A stretch of 11,974 nucleotides of DNA. Origin: Christensenella sp. UBA1262 (GTDB lineage: Bacteria; Bacillota; Clostridia; Christensenellales; CAG-917). The stretch spans positions 1 through 11,974 of the forward strand of contig DBVO01000039.1 in the NCBI GenBank assembly GCA_002308215.1. Reading direction: 5' to 3'. The position numbers and the translations under genes were made by a program. Positions within the stretch are counted from its first letter, which is position 1. The number at the start of each line of letters is the position of its first letter. The notes beneath the pieces are model-generated. The model had not been told where the DNA came from. It saw only the letters and a list, made by a program, of their open reading frames with translations, and ran no database searches. This document shows, one piece after another, positions 1-8,534 of the stretch.

Positions 1-33
1 AAACCTTCGCAAATTTGCGAAGGTTTTTTCTTT
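1..33. terminator. Intrinsic terminator after uvrA, possibly bidirectional
   Basis: Bases 1-26 form a perfect palindrome whose stem core is CCTTCGC/GCGAAGG. On the plus side it runs into a T-rich tract (21-33). On the minus side it is preceded by A residues and begins its own T-run at the window edge. It lies 5 bp beyond the uvrA stop codon, so it most likely ends the holA-uvrA transcript. The symmetry suggests it could also stop a convergent transcript from the left, but that flank is outside the window. Confidence 0.8.
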
Positions 34-2842
34 ATAATACTTTTTTCAAAAATACTGCCGTGTAACTTGTATCAATATATTTATCCACTAACTCTTCCGG
101 ACTACCTGTTGCTATTACAGTGCCACCAGCATCTCCGCCCTCTGGGCCTAGGTCAATAATATGATCGGCAACTTTAATTACATCAAGGTTATGCTCTATT
201 ACTACTACACTGTTTCCTTGATCTACAAGCCTATTGAGTATTGCAAGCAGCTTTGCTACATCCGCAGAATGTAATCCTGTTGTAGGTTCATCAAGAATAT
301 AAAGTGTTCTACCTGTAGCTCTCTTTGAGAGCTCAGTTGCAAGTTTGACTCTCTGTGCTTCGCCACCTGAAAGAGTTGTAGAAGATTGTCCAAGTTTAAT
401 ATATCCTAATCCAACTTCATTAAGAGTCTTAATCTTATTTTTGATCTTTGGAATATTTTCAAAGAAACTGGTTGCTTCTTCAATTGTCATATCCAAAACA
501 TCACTAATGCTCTTACCTTTATATTTTACTTCAAGCGTTTCTCTATTATATCTAGCACCTTTACAAACTTCACATGGCACATAAACATCTGGCAAGAAGT
601 GCATCTCAATTTTAATTATGCCATCACCAGAACAATGTTCACATCTACCACCTGCAACATTAAATGAGAATCTGCCAGCCGTATATCCTCTTGCTTTTGA
701 ATCTGGCAACGTTGCAAACAAATCACGTATATAACTAAATACACCGGTATATGTTGCTGGATTAGAACGTGGCGTTCTTCCAATTGGGCTCTGATCAATG
801 CAAATTACCTTATCAATATTGTCTATACCATTGATAAAGTCATATTGCCCTTCAACAAGTCTAGTGCCCATAAGCCTATTTGAAAGTGCTGGATACAAAA
901 TCTCGTTAACAAAACTTGATTTGCCACTTCCAGATACACCTGTTATTGCAGTAAATGTTCCAAGTGGAATATCAATATCTACATTCTTAAGGTTATTTTG
1001 TTTCGCGCCTTTAACACTTAAATATTCTTTGCCTTTACGTCTTGCCCAAGGAACTTCGATTTTTAATTCTCCGCTCAAGTATTTGCCGGTAGTAGAAGCT
1101 GGGCATGCAATAATATCTTCAACGCTACCAGCTGCGACAATTTGTCCGCCATGAACGCCAGCACCAGGTCCTATATCTACGATATAGTCAGCATTTCTCA
1201 TGGTGTCTTCATCATGTTCAACAACAATAAGAGTATTGCCAAGATCACGAAGATTCTTGAGCGATTCTAGAAGCTTTGCATTATCACGTTGATGGAGACC
1301 AATACTTGGTTCATCAAGAATATACAAAACCCCTGTTAACCCGCTACCAATTTGAGTTGCGAGACGTATGCGTTGTGATTCACCACCTGATAGAGATGTA
1401 GCAGAACGAGAAAGTGTAAGATAGCCAAGTCCTACATTTACAAGGAAATCAAGTCTAGCTCTAATTTCCTTAATAATTCTGTCACCAATTAAATGTTCAG
1501 TATTAGTGAGATTGAGATTTTTAAGGAAGTCAGCAAGTTTTCCAATTGACATCTCGGTCATTTCGAAAATATTAACGTCGCCAATCGTAACGGCAAGTGC
1601 TTCTGGTTTTAATCTCTTGCCTCCGCATGTTGAACATTGGACATTCTTCATATATTTGGAAATCTCATTTTTTACCAGCTCACTTTCAGTAGTTTTAAAA
1701 CGACGCATAAGGTTATTTGCAAGTCCTTCAAAACTAGCATTGAAATAACCACTAAAGCTGCGAGAATTATACTCCATTCTAATGCGGTCGCCATCATTGC
1801 CGTAAAAAATGATATCCAATACTTGCTTAGGTAAATCCTTTATAGGAACATCTAACGAGAAATTATATGCCTTTGCAAGAGCTTTAAACTGCATGCCAGT
1901 CATATTACCTGGATCTATACCCCAACCACTTGCTTTTATAGCGCCTTCACGAAGTGACTTATTCCAATCTGTTACTAACAAATTAGTATCAATCTCTGTT
2001 TTAAATCCCAAACCATCACAATCTGGGCATGCACCTTGTGGACTATTGAATGAGAATAGACGTGGCGCAAGCTCTTCAAAGCTAAGCTCACAATTAGGGC
2101 AAGCGTATTTTGTAGAATAAAGAACTTCTTCTCCATCAAAATCTGCAATTACCAAACCTTCGGCAAGTTTAACTGCATTCTCAATTGAATCTGTAAGCCT
2201 ACGCTCTACGCCTTCCTTAATTACAATACGATCTATAACAACGCTAATAGTGTGCTTTATATTCTTATCAAGGTTGATTTCTTCATCAAGTGTATAGTTA
2301 ATTCCATCCACTCTAACGCGGACATAACCAGCACGTTTTAATTGTTCGAATTCTTTTCTATACTCACCTTTTCTTAAACGTGCTATTGGTGCAAGTATTT
2401 GGACTTTTGCTCCAAGTCGTGCCATGATTCTGTCTGCGATTTGGTCAACTGTTTGTTTTTCAATTAATCTTCCGCACTTTGGACAATGAGGTTTACCTAT
2501 ACGCGCATAAAGAAGACGCAAGTAGTCATATATTTCAGTGACTGTACCGACGGTAGAACGTGGATTGTGAGAAGTAGTTTTCTGATCTATTGAGACAGCA
2601 GGAGAAAGGCCTTCGATATAATCAACATCAGGCTTTTGCATTTGTCCCAAAAACATACGTGCATATGAAGACAAACTCTCTACATAACGTCTTTGTCCTT
2701 CAGCAAAAATAGTATCAAAAGCAAGTGACGATTTGCCACTTCCAGAAAGTCCTGTGAACACCACCAATTTATCACGTGGTATCTCAAGATCAATGTTTTT
2801 GAGATTGTTTTCTCTCGCACCTTTTACAATTATTTTGTCCAT
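32..2842 (-). CDS. uvrA: UvrA, excinuclease ABC subunit A (DNA damage-recognition ATPase)
   Basis: UvrA scans DNA as a dimer, recognises bulky lesions and loads UvrB in nucleotide excision repair. The protein is full length at 936 residues. It has two ABC ATPase modules. The first has Walker A GLSGSGKSS (31-39), signature LSGGESQR (484-491) and Walker B ILDEP (508-512). The second has Walker A GVSGSGKSS (635-643), signature LSGGEAQR (824-831) and ILDEP (849-853). CxxC pairs at 248/251, 272/275 and 734/737, 757/760 match the family's zinc modules; further pairs lie at 120/123 and 403/406. The ATG lies 3 bp after the uvrB stop and has no clear Shine-Dalgarno sequence, so translation is probably coupled to uvrB. 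It is the last gene of the operon. uvrC is not in the window. Confidence 0.98.
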   Translation of the reverse strand: MDKIIVKGARENNLKNIDLEIPRDKLVVFTGLSGSGKSSLAFDTIFAEGQRRYVESLSSYARMFLGQMQKPDVDYIEGLSPAVSIDQKTTSHNPRSTVGTVTEIYDYLRLLYARIGKPHCPKCGRLIEKQTVDQIADRIMARLGAKVQILAPIARLRKGEYRKEFEQLKRAGYVRVRVDGINYTLDEEINLDKNIKHTISVVIDRIVIKEGVERRLTDSIENAVKLAEGLVIADFDGEEVLYSTKYACPNCELSFEELAPRLFSFNSPQGACPDCDGLGFKTEIDTNLLVTDWNKSLREGAIKASGWGIDPGNMTGMQFKALAKAYNFSLDVPIKDLPKQVLDIIFYGNDGDRIRMEYNSRSFSGYFNASFEGLANNLMRRFKTTESELVKNEISKYMKNVQCSTCGGKRLKPEALAVTIGDVNIFEMTEMSIGKLADFLKNLNLTNTEHLIGDRIIKEIRARLDFLVNVGLGYLTLSRSATSLSGGESQRIRLATQIGSGLTGVLYILDEPSIGLHQRDNAKLLESLKNLRDLGNTLIVVEHDEDTMRNADYIVDIGPGAGVHGGQIVAAGSVEDIIACPASTTGKYLSGELKIEVPWARRKGKEYLSVKGAKQNNLKNVDIDIPLGTFTAITGVSGSGKSSFVNEILYPALSNRLMGTRLVEGQYDFINGIDNIDKVICIDQSPIGRTPRSNPATYTGVFSYIRDLFATLPDSKARGYTAGRFSFNVAGGRCEHCSGDGIIKIEMHFLPDVYVPCEVCKGARYNRETLEVKYKGKSISDVLDMTIEEATSFFENIPKIKNKIKTLNEVGLGYIKLGQSSTTLSGGEAQRVKLATELSKRATGRTLYILDEPTTGLHSADVAKLLAILNRLVDQGNSVVVIEHNLDVIKVADHIIDLGPEGGDAGGTVIATGSPEELVDKYIDTSYTAVFLKKVL

Positions 2843-2845
2843 AAT

Positions 2846-4801
2846 TTAACTAAGTTTTTTGATTTGTTTTTTCAATTCATTTAGCTCATCACGAAGCAAT
2901 ATTGCCTTCTCAAAATCCAATTGAGCAGCTGCTGTTTGCATGAGCCCTTTGAGTCTGTCAATTTCAGCATACATATCTTTAACTGACAAAACTTCATGTT
3001 TAACATCCTTTTTGGTAATTTCAAGAGAATTCTTTATTGTGCTAATAACTGTCTTAGGGACTATTCCATTGGCCTTATTATATTCATCTTGAATCTTGCG
3101 ACGACGATTAGTTTCGTCTATTGCATATTTCATGCTGTCAGTCATGTTATCTGCATACATAACAACTCTTCCTTGAGCATTTCTTGCAGCACGACCAATA
3201 GTTTGAATAAGTGCTGATGCACTTCTCAAAAATCCTTCCTTGTCTGCATCAAGTATAGCAACTAATTGTACTTCAGGAAGGTCCAAACCTTCACGCAACA
3301 GGTTTATTCCAACTAGTACATCAAATTCACCTTCGCGCAGCCCCTTGACAATCTCAATACGATCAAGAGTGTCAATGTCGCTATGCATATATTTAACTCT
3401 TATCCCAACTTCTTTAAGATAGTCGGTAAGATTCTCCGCCATCTTCTTAGTAAGAGTAGTGACAAGTACTCTGCCCTTATTTGCAACTACTTTATTGATT
3501 TCTCCAATAAGGTCATCTATTTGCCCTTCAATCTTCTTAACTTCAACTTCTGGATCAAGTAACCCTGTTGGACGGATAATCTGTTCTGCGACATCATCAG
3601 CCCTATCAAGCTCGTACTTAGCAGGAGTTGCAGACATACAAACAACTTGTCTAATGCGGCTATCAAATTCTTCCCACGTCAGTGGACGATTATCATAGGC
3701 AGCTGGCAAACGGAAACCATATTCAACAAGATTTGTTTTTCTTGATCTGTCGCCATTATACATACCATGGATTTGTGGTATTGTCATATGGCTTTCATCA
3801 ATGAATGTAATGAAATCCTTTGGGAAGAAGTCAAGCAATGTATATGGTGCTTGCCCTATCTCTCTTCCGTCAAAATAACGCGAGTAATTTTCTATCCCGC
3901 TACAATAACCCATCTCGCGAATCATTTCAACGTCATAATTAACTCTTTCATCAATTCTTTGTGCTTCAATGAGTTTGCCAAGACGTTTAAAATATTCTAC
4001 TCGCTCTGCTTTATCTTTCAATATTTGGCTTAATATTTCTTCTTTTTCGCCACTGATAATATATTGAGTCGCAGGAAAAATCATTGTATGTTTGAGTTCG
4101 TTTATGACTTTAGAAGTTACACCATCTATCTCACAGATTCTCTCTATGGTATCTCCAAAGAATTCTATACGTACTGCTATTTCCGAACTAGTTGATGGGA
4201 AAATATCCACAGTATCGCCGCGCATACGGAACGTTGAACGTACAAAATCAAAATCAGCGCGTTTATACTGTATGTCAACTAGATGTCTAGCAAGTTCATC
4301 ACGATCAATTGTGTCGCCTTCACGAAGTGAAATGCATTGTTTAAAATACTCTGTTGGCGCACCTAATCCATAAATACAAGATACAGATGCAACAACTATA
4401 GTGTCTTCTCTCTCGCAGAGAGAGGCTGTTGCTGAATTGCGCAACTTATCTATCTCATCATTTACAGACAAATCCTTTTCAATGTATGTGTCTGAACTTG
4501 GAATATATGCTTCAGGTTGATAATAGTCATAATAACTAACAAAGAATTCAACTCTATTTTTTGGGAAGAACTCTCTTAGCTCATTACATAACTGAGCCGC
4601 CAAAGTTTTATTGTGAGCTATTACAAGAGTAGGTTTTTGAATTCGCTCAATAATATTAGCCATAGTAAAAGTTTTGCCTGAACCAGTTACGCCAAGCAAA
4701 ACTTCGGTATTAAATCCATTTTGAAGCCCTTCGACAATCTTATCAATCGCTTGTGGCTGATCGCCTGTTGGCTTATATTTTGAGACAAGTTCAAATTTCA
4801 T
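2846..4801 (-). CDS. uvrB: UvrB, excinuclease ABC subunit B (damage-verifying helicase-like protein)
   Basis: UvrB receives DNA from UvrA, verifies the lesion by threading a strand behind its beta-hairpin, and recruits UvrC. The 651 residues are the usual length. Visible motifs are Walker A GVTGSGKTF (37-45), the aromatic beta-hairpin YYDYYQPEAYIP (90-101), the DESH Walker B box (335-338), the motif VI stretch QTIGRAAR (533-540), and a C-terminal UVR motif (about 612-647, containing LDFEKAILLRDEL) that contacts UvrC or UvrA. The ATG lies 3 bp after the stop of the upstream small membrane protein, again without a recognisable Shine-Dalgarno sequence. No LexA/DinR-type box was seen near it, although uvrBA is SOS-controlled in many Bacillota. 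Confidence 0.98.
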   Translation of the reverse strand: MKFELVSKYKPTGDQPQAIDKIVEGLQNGFNTEVLLGVTGSGKTFTMANIIERIQKPTLVIAHNKTLAAQLCNELREFFPKNRVEFFVSYYDYYQPEAYIPSSDTYIEKDLSVNDEIDKLRNSATASLCEREDTIVVASVSCIYGLGAPTEYFKQCISLREGDTIDRDELARHLVDIQYKRADFDFVRSTFRMRGDTVDIFPSTSSEIAVRIEFFGDTIERICEIDGVTSKVINELKHTMIFPATQYIISGEKEEILSQILKDKAERVEYFKRLGKLIEAQRIDERVNYDVEMIREMGYCSGIENYSRYFDGREIGQAPYTLLDFFPKDFITFIDESHMTIPQIHGMYNGDRSRKTNLVEYGFRLPAAYDNRPLTWEEFDSRIRQVVCMSATPAKYELDRADDVAEQIIRPTGLLDPEVEVKKIEGQIDDLIGEINKVVANKGRVLVTTLTKKMAENLTDYLKEVGIRVKYMHSDIDTLDRIEIVKGLREGEFDVLVGINLLREGLDLPEVQLVAILDADKEGFLRSASALIQTIGRAARNAQGRVVMYADNMTDSMKYAIDETNRRRKIQDEYNKANGIVPKTVISTIKNSLEITKKDVKHEVLSVKDMYAEIDRLKGLMQTAAAQLDFEKAILLRDELNELKKQIKKLS

Positions 4802-4804
4802 TTG

Positions 4805-5203
4805 TTATTTGTTTTGGACATAGGCTATAAGCAATCTTATTCCCCAGCCCACAAGTGCGCCGACTGTTGCAGTACATGCTGCAAAAATCAAACGGAACAT
4901 AATGTTGCTTCTAAATGCTCTTTCAACACGAGCAAATTGAAGCCCTTTCTTTTGAAGATTTATGCAATAAACAAGCTCCCCTTTCTTATCTGAAAGAGTA
5001 AGATCGAAGTACTCATCTACTTCAAGGTTTTTGAGTGTTGTGTCCAACTCATTTTCCTCTATATCAATATCGAGTGGTATTTGGGAGAATATCTCAATTG
5101 GCGTGAGAAGACAAGCACCACCTTGCTTTTCTGCCTCGTGGTACACAACGCGCATTACTGCTTTTTCTTTTTTTGTAAGAACGTGTTGTCGTTCAAGTGC
5201 CAT
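4805..5203 (-). CDS. Small protein with winged-helix-like head and C-terminal membrane anchor (paralogue of the next upstream gene)
   Basis: I do not recognise a named family. The 132-residue protein has a soluble head (about 1-92) with a helix-helix-strand pattern like a winged helix: helices near 10-27, 34-41 and 49-62, then a beta-hairpin-like segment (LTLSDKKGELVYCINL). One hydrophobic, glycine-containing transmembrane segment lies at about 101-127, followed by a short polar tail. Layout and several positions match the 144-residue product just upstream: a leucine-rich helix, then DEYF/RDYI, then a strand with YC followed by a Leu/Lys/Arg-rich end. This suggests an old tandem duplication. 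The start has a good ribosome site (AAGAGG). Its stop lies 3 bp before uvrB. Membrane-tethered DNA binding or a protein-interaction role is inference only. Confidence 0.8.
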   Translation of the reverse strand: MALERQHVLTKKEKAVMRVVYHEAEKQGGACLLTPIEIFSQIPLDIDIEENELDTTLKNLEVDEYFDLTLSDKKGELVYCINLQKKGLQFARVERAFRSNIMFRLIFAACTATVGALVGWGIRLLIAYVQNK

Positions 5204-5227
5204 ATCAACCTCTTTTGTTTATGCTAA

Positions 5228-5662
5228 TTATAATGCAAATTTTACGATAAGAATTGCCACTGCTGCTACAATAGCACTTCCCAGCAACCCACCAAGGAAT
5301 GCCATAAAGAATACCATTCTTTTTTTTACCGGTTTAACAACTTTTTCGGTTGGTTGCTCATAGAGTACGCGTTCTTGTTTACCTGGTTTCTCTTTTTGAA
5401 CTTGTTTTTGTGGAACCGCTTCAACATTATCAAAACGCTTAAGCGTCAACAAACAATATTCATCAGGCGTAAAATACTTAACATTGATATAATCTCTGTC
5501 TTTGAGATCGCGAACTATGCTTGAAAGCTGCACTTTACTAAACTGCTTATTTTTTGGCAGTCTTTCAAGCACTTCTTCTGCTTCTATAATTTTGTATACG
5601 TCATCATCGCCTGTTAGCGAGCGTAATACTTCGTATACGAGTTGGCTATCTTGATTAAGCAT
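5228..5662 (-). CDS. Small protein with winged-helix-like head, Lys/Gln/Pro-rich linker and C-terminal membrane anchor
   Basis: A 144-residue protein of no family I can name. The head (about 1-77) is helical and ends in a probable beta-wing (YINVKYFTPDEYCLLTLKR). A hydrophilic linker rich in Lys, Gln, Pro and Glu follows (about 78-114). A basic patch KPVKKR then precedes one transmembrane segment at about 116-142, rich in Gly, Ala and Val. The positive residues before the segment favour a cytoplasmic head. The start has a strong Shine-Dalgarno sequence (AAGGAGG) 5 bases before ATG. It lies 33 bp after cdaA and 24 bp before its probable paralogue. Placement between c-di-AMP synthase and uvrBA is the only functional hint. 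Confidence 0.8.
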   Translation of the reverse strand: MLNQDSQLVYEVLRSLTGDDDVYKIIEAEEVLERLPKNKQFSKVQLSSIVRDLKDRDYINVKYFTPDEYCLLTLKRFDNVEAVPQKQVQKEKPGKQERVLYEQPTEKVVKPVKKRMVFFMAFLGGLLGSAIVAAVAILIVKFAL

Positions 5663-5695
5663 AATACCTCCTTGGCGTTTGCTTGATCACATCTA

Positions 5696-6562
5696 TTAGA
5701 TGTCAAATCTATCCTTTTTGCCGAATCTCTTTTTCTTGCTATTTTGTTCTGCACGTCTAGCAAGAGCTGTTGGAGAGATGCCATAGGCATCTTCAATTTC
5801 ATCTTTAAGTTTATCCATTGTCATATAGCGCTTAATTTCGCCGTGTTGAACAACAGAGATAATTCCTGTTTCTTCACTAACAACAATTGACAAAACATCT
5901 GTTTCTTCTGTAATACCAATAGCTGCACGATGGCGTGTGCCCATTTCTTTATTGACGTTGCGTTGTGTAAGTGTAAGGAAGCAACCTGCTGCAATAATCT
6001 TGTTGCCACGCACTATAACAGCGCCGTCATGAAGTGGAGCTTTTGTATTGAAGATACTTTCAAGCAAGCCTGCTGAAATAACAGCACCAAGACGAGTACC
6101 AGTATCAAGAATATTATCGTGGATATCACCTGCTGTATCGATAATGATAATTGCACCGACATCTTGTTTTGCCATATCTTGGCAAGCAGTTAGAATTTCT
6201 GCAGTTGCATCACGCAAGTCATCATCACTGGTATGCGTATCAAGGCTTCTGCTTGAAGATACTTTTTGGAAAATGTTTTTGAAATCATTTTGATACACTA
6301 CTGCGACCATAATCAAATTGAAGATAACCGCGTAATGGAGAATGTATCTTGAAACGGTCAAAATCGTATTCCCATTGAGCTCTGCAAGTACAGAAACAAG
6401 CACTTCAAGCACTATTGCCGCAAGCAAAAATATGAACATCTTAACATTGCGTTTGTACACGAAGAATGCAATCATCATAGCGAGTTCTGCGAGCAAAATT
6501 ACACCGTCGATGACAGCATAAAGGTTGATGTTTTTTACAAATTCAACAAAATTGTATTGCAT
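5696..6562 (-). CDS. cdaA: CdaA-type membrane diadenylate cyclase (c-di-AMP synthase)
   Basis: CdaA condenses two ATP into cyclic di-AMP, the second messenger for potassium, osmolyte and wall homeostasis in Bacillota. Three transmembrane segments are visible (about 16-36, 41-61, 70-90), followed by the DAC domain. The catalytic DGA motif lies in APLHDGAVIV (175-184) and the RHR motif in GTRHRAAIG (208-216); GAIIIID and SAGLLESIF also match the family. Length is 288 against a usual 270-280. The extra is a basic C-terminal tail (KKKRFGKKDR) ending in FDI. A GGGAGAAG ribosome site precedes the ATG. The usual neighbours cdaR and glmM are absent; it sits inside a holA-to-uvrA operon instead. The three membrane segments rule out DisA, the DNA-scanning cyclase. 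Confidence 0.95.
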   Translation of the reverse strand: MQYNFVEFVKNINLYAVIDGVILLAELAMMIAFFVYKRNVKMFIFLLAAIVLEVLVSVLAELNGNTILTVSRYILHYAVIFNLIMVAVVYQNDFKNIFQKVSSSRSLDTHTSDDDLRDATAEILTACQDMAKQDVGAIIIIDTAGDIHDNILDTGTRLGAVISAGLLESIFNTKAPLHDGAVIVRGNKIIAAGCFLTLTQRNVNKEMGTRHRAAIGITEETDVLSIVVSEETGIISVVQHGEIKRYMTMDKLKDEIEDAYGISPTALARRAEQNSKKKRFGKKDRFDI

Positions 6563-6586
6563 AAACTTCTCCCGAAATTGTTGTTA

Positions 6587-7492
6587 TTATATGTCAAACT
6601 CATCAAAGACGTTTCCGCCTGAGTTGTTATCGTCTCCATCTTTTTTGTTTGGATCATCTGATTGATTTTGATTTGGGTCAAAACCATATATATCATTTGT
6701 GTCGTTTCTCATCTCATAAGGACGATTTGGATTGTTGTCAAAATAGTCTCCACGAGTTTCTGGCGCTTGATAGTGTTTTGCTTTGTTTCTCATAATCTCA
6801 CCAATAACAACAGCGACAATTACGATTACTCCATATAGAGACAACGCTATAGCACTAGCAACAATTTGTAAACTATCCTTTACTAGTACAATACCAGCAA
6901 TTTCTACAAGCGCTTCATTTACTAGTTCTAGAAGTTGTTCATCATTAAAGACAAGCAAGTAAACAGTGTTCAAAACTATTACAGAAATTCCAATGAAAAG
7001 AAGGTATACACCTGCCCAAGTGCTAAAGGCACCGAATCTTTCTATTGGATTCATCTTATAGCGTTTATCAATAACCAAGAAGTACATGAGTGCATATGCA
7101 ATTGTAAGGACTACAAAGCTTAACATCGAAGATGTTATAACATAAATTCTTGGTTCTAATATGCAGAAACACTCTATTACGCCACAAATAATTCGAGCAA
7201 CCGCAGTAAATGCCATTACTATGTAAACAAAATCATTCCTTGAAATTACGCCATAGTATCTTCTTGCGCCGATTGAATAAACAACAATTGCAAATACAAA
7301 ACACCAAACTGCAGGCATTGCGCCTTCAATAAATAGTGCTCGGAATATGTTGATAATTATCTCTCTAATGGTTACGGTTTCAAGCTCTATAAAACTCAAA
7401 TATATAGAATATATATTTGCAATAAGAGATGCTATAACCAAAACAACCCAAATAAGAGGATAATATTTTTTATTTAAAAGGTTTTTTGCCAT
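6587..7492 (-). CDS. Polytopic membrane protein with an acidic, disordered cytoplasmic-type tail; family unknown
   Basis: I do not recognise a family. Of 301 residues, the first ~233 hold about six hydrophobic segments (roughly 13-34, 46-75, 88-112, 116-141, 157-182 and 203-233). The remaining ~68 residues are rich in Asp, Asn, Gly and Pro (for example DPNKKDGDDNNSGG) and look disordered. The protein ends in VFDEFDI. The last three residues, FDI, are the same as those of CdaA, the next gene product. The acidic tail contrasts with CdaA's basic tail, so a membrane partnership is possible but unproven. An AGGAGA ribosome site precedes the ATG, 12 bp after the holA stop. Start and frame are secure; function is open. 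Confidence 0.85.
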   Translation of the reverse strand: MAKNLLNKKYYPLIWVVLVIASLIANIYSIYLSFIELETVTIREIIINIFRALFIEGAMPAVWCFVFAIVVYSIGARRYYGVISRNDFVYIVMAFTAVARIICGVIECFCILEPRIYVITSSMLSFVVLTIAYALMYFLVIDKRYKMNPIERFGAFSTWAGVYLLFIGISVIVLNTVYLLVFNDEQLLELVNEALVEIAGIVLVKDSLQIVASAIALSLYGVIVIVAVVIGEIMRNKAKHYQAPETRGDYFDNNPNRPYEMRNDTNDIYGFDPNQNQSDDPNKKDGDDNNSGGNVFDEFDI

Positions 7493-7504
7493 ATATTTCT
7501 CCTG

Positions 7505-8485
7505 TCAAATGATAAGAAGTTGAAGCACTGCTTCTTGTAATGCTGATGACTCAAGGCGTTTGCCTGAAAGTACATCATATTGAAGCGAATGGAGATAATC
7601 TACACATTTTTTCAAACGTACTTGAGAATACTTGCTTGAAGTTTTGCGAAGGTAATAAACCGCTCCGCCCTTCATGCCAAGCATCTGTCCAACCTCATCA
7701 TTTGTTTTATCCTTGTTCAGTTCCGCATGGAGCATCTTGCGATATTTATCATAAATAAGATTTATGACAGTAATTCCATGGACGCCATTTGCAAAAAAGT
7801 AATTAACAATTTCTAATGCTTTATTGCCGTCTTTTTCTGCAAGTGCATTAGATAATTCGAAGATCTGGAAATCAAGGTCTGCAACAACCATATTCTCAAC
7901 ATCTTCTTTTTTTATTATTCCGTTTGCATATGCTTTTAATTTATTTGTCTCGCTAACTATTCTTGCCATCCCACTTTGAGTGCGAGAAATAAGTTCTTTT
8001 GCCGCATCCATGCTAATAGAAACTGAAGGCTCAACGGCTAGTATTTTATTGATTTCAAGAATAAGTTCCTCTTCCTCAAGACAAGAACAATCAACACTTT
8101 CAGCCTTCTTAATCTTAAGAACTTTGTTCGCATCGCCATCTATAGCAACTATAAGAACAGAAGTTGGAGATGGGGCCTTTGCGTATTCTTCAACAAATGC
8201 CTTTAGCTCCGCAGGAGTCTTTTCATCCATGTAAAGCACGATGATTCTAACATTATCAAACATTGGATAAGTGTCGAGAGCGTCTTTTAGATCGTCTACT
8301 GAGCAGTCAGAATACATTTTTGCAAAATTGAAATCTGAATAATCTTTATCTAACACATTTTCAAATTGCCTAAGTGCAAGTTCTTTTAGATAGTCATCTT
8401 CACCCGAAACAACATAAAGTGGAGCGAAGCCTTCTTCGCCCTGCAAAACATTTTGCAAATGTTTTTCAAGTTCAATATATCTCAT
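7505..8485 (-). CDS. holA: DNA polymerase III delta subunit (clamp-loader wrench)
   Basis: HolA opens the sliding clamp as part of the clamp loader and so supports processive replication. The chosen 326-residue product begins MRYIELEKHL. It shows the family's N-terminal YVVSGEDDYLKELAL stretch (24-38), the PMFDNVRIIVLY segment (74-85) and the DFQIFELSNALAEKDGNKAL collar-domain region (205-224). The frame is open 12 codons further, to an ATG at 8521. I prefer 8485 because GTGAGG lies just ahead of it, while 8521 has no ribosome site and lies only about 7 bases from the predicted transcription start. Length is typical (about 330-345). It is the first gene of the operon ending in uvrA. Confidence 0.92.
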   Translation of the reverse strand: MRYIELEKHLQNVLQGEEGFAPLYVVSGEDDYLKELALRQFENVLDKDYSDFNFAKMYSDCSVDDLKDALDTYPMFDNVRIIVLYMDEKTPAELKAFVEEYAKAPSPTSVLIVAIDGDANKVLKIKKAESVDCSCLEEEELILEINKILAVEPSVSISMDAAKELISRTQSGMARIVSETNKLKAYANGIIKKEDVENMVVADLDFQIFELSNALAEKDGNKALEIVNYFFANGVHGITVINLIYDKYRKMLHAELNKDKTNDEVGQMLGMKGGAVYYLRKTSSKYSQVRLKKCVDYLHSLQYDVLSGKRLESSALQEAVLQLLII

Positions 8486-8505
8486 AAACCTCACACATAT
8501 ACATA

Positions 8506-8521
8506 ATGCGTACATACGCAT
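8506..8521. promoter_or_regulatory. Dyad in the holA leader (candidate operator or 5' hairpin)
   Basis: A perfect inverted repeat, ATGCGTA-CA-TACGCAT, has 7-bp arms and a 2-bp spacer. It lies just downstream of the transcription start predicted for the holA operon and about 20 bp before the holA ATG. It could bind a dimeric regulator or fold as a short hairpin at the 5' end of the mRNA. No known operator consensus was recognised. Confidence 0.4.
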
Positions 8522-8534
8522 AATCGTATATTTT

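Noticed and set aside
798..1154. Plus-strand open frames within uvrA and uvrB (for example 798-1154, 1809-2120, 4092-4373)
   Set aside because: They lie opposite strongly conserved coding sequence, have no recognisable domains, and are reverse-strand shadows.
5179..5194. GAAC-N8-GTTC near the start of the 132-residue protein gene, ahead of uvrB, as a possible LexA/DinR box
   Set aside because: The DinR consensus needs a 4-base spacer between GAAC and GTTC; here it is 8, and the motif lies inside coding sequence.
5689..5703. Short inverted repeat ACATCT-ATT-AGATGT at the cdaA stop codon
   Set aside because: A 6-bp AT-rich stem with no T-tract on the minus strand; too weak to call a terminator and likely chance.
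5696..6562. DisA (DNA-integrity scanning cyclase), attractive because of the repair context
   Set aside because: Three N-terminal membrane segments are present and there is no DNA-binding C-terminal region, which fits CdaA instead.
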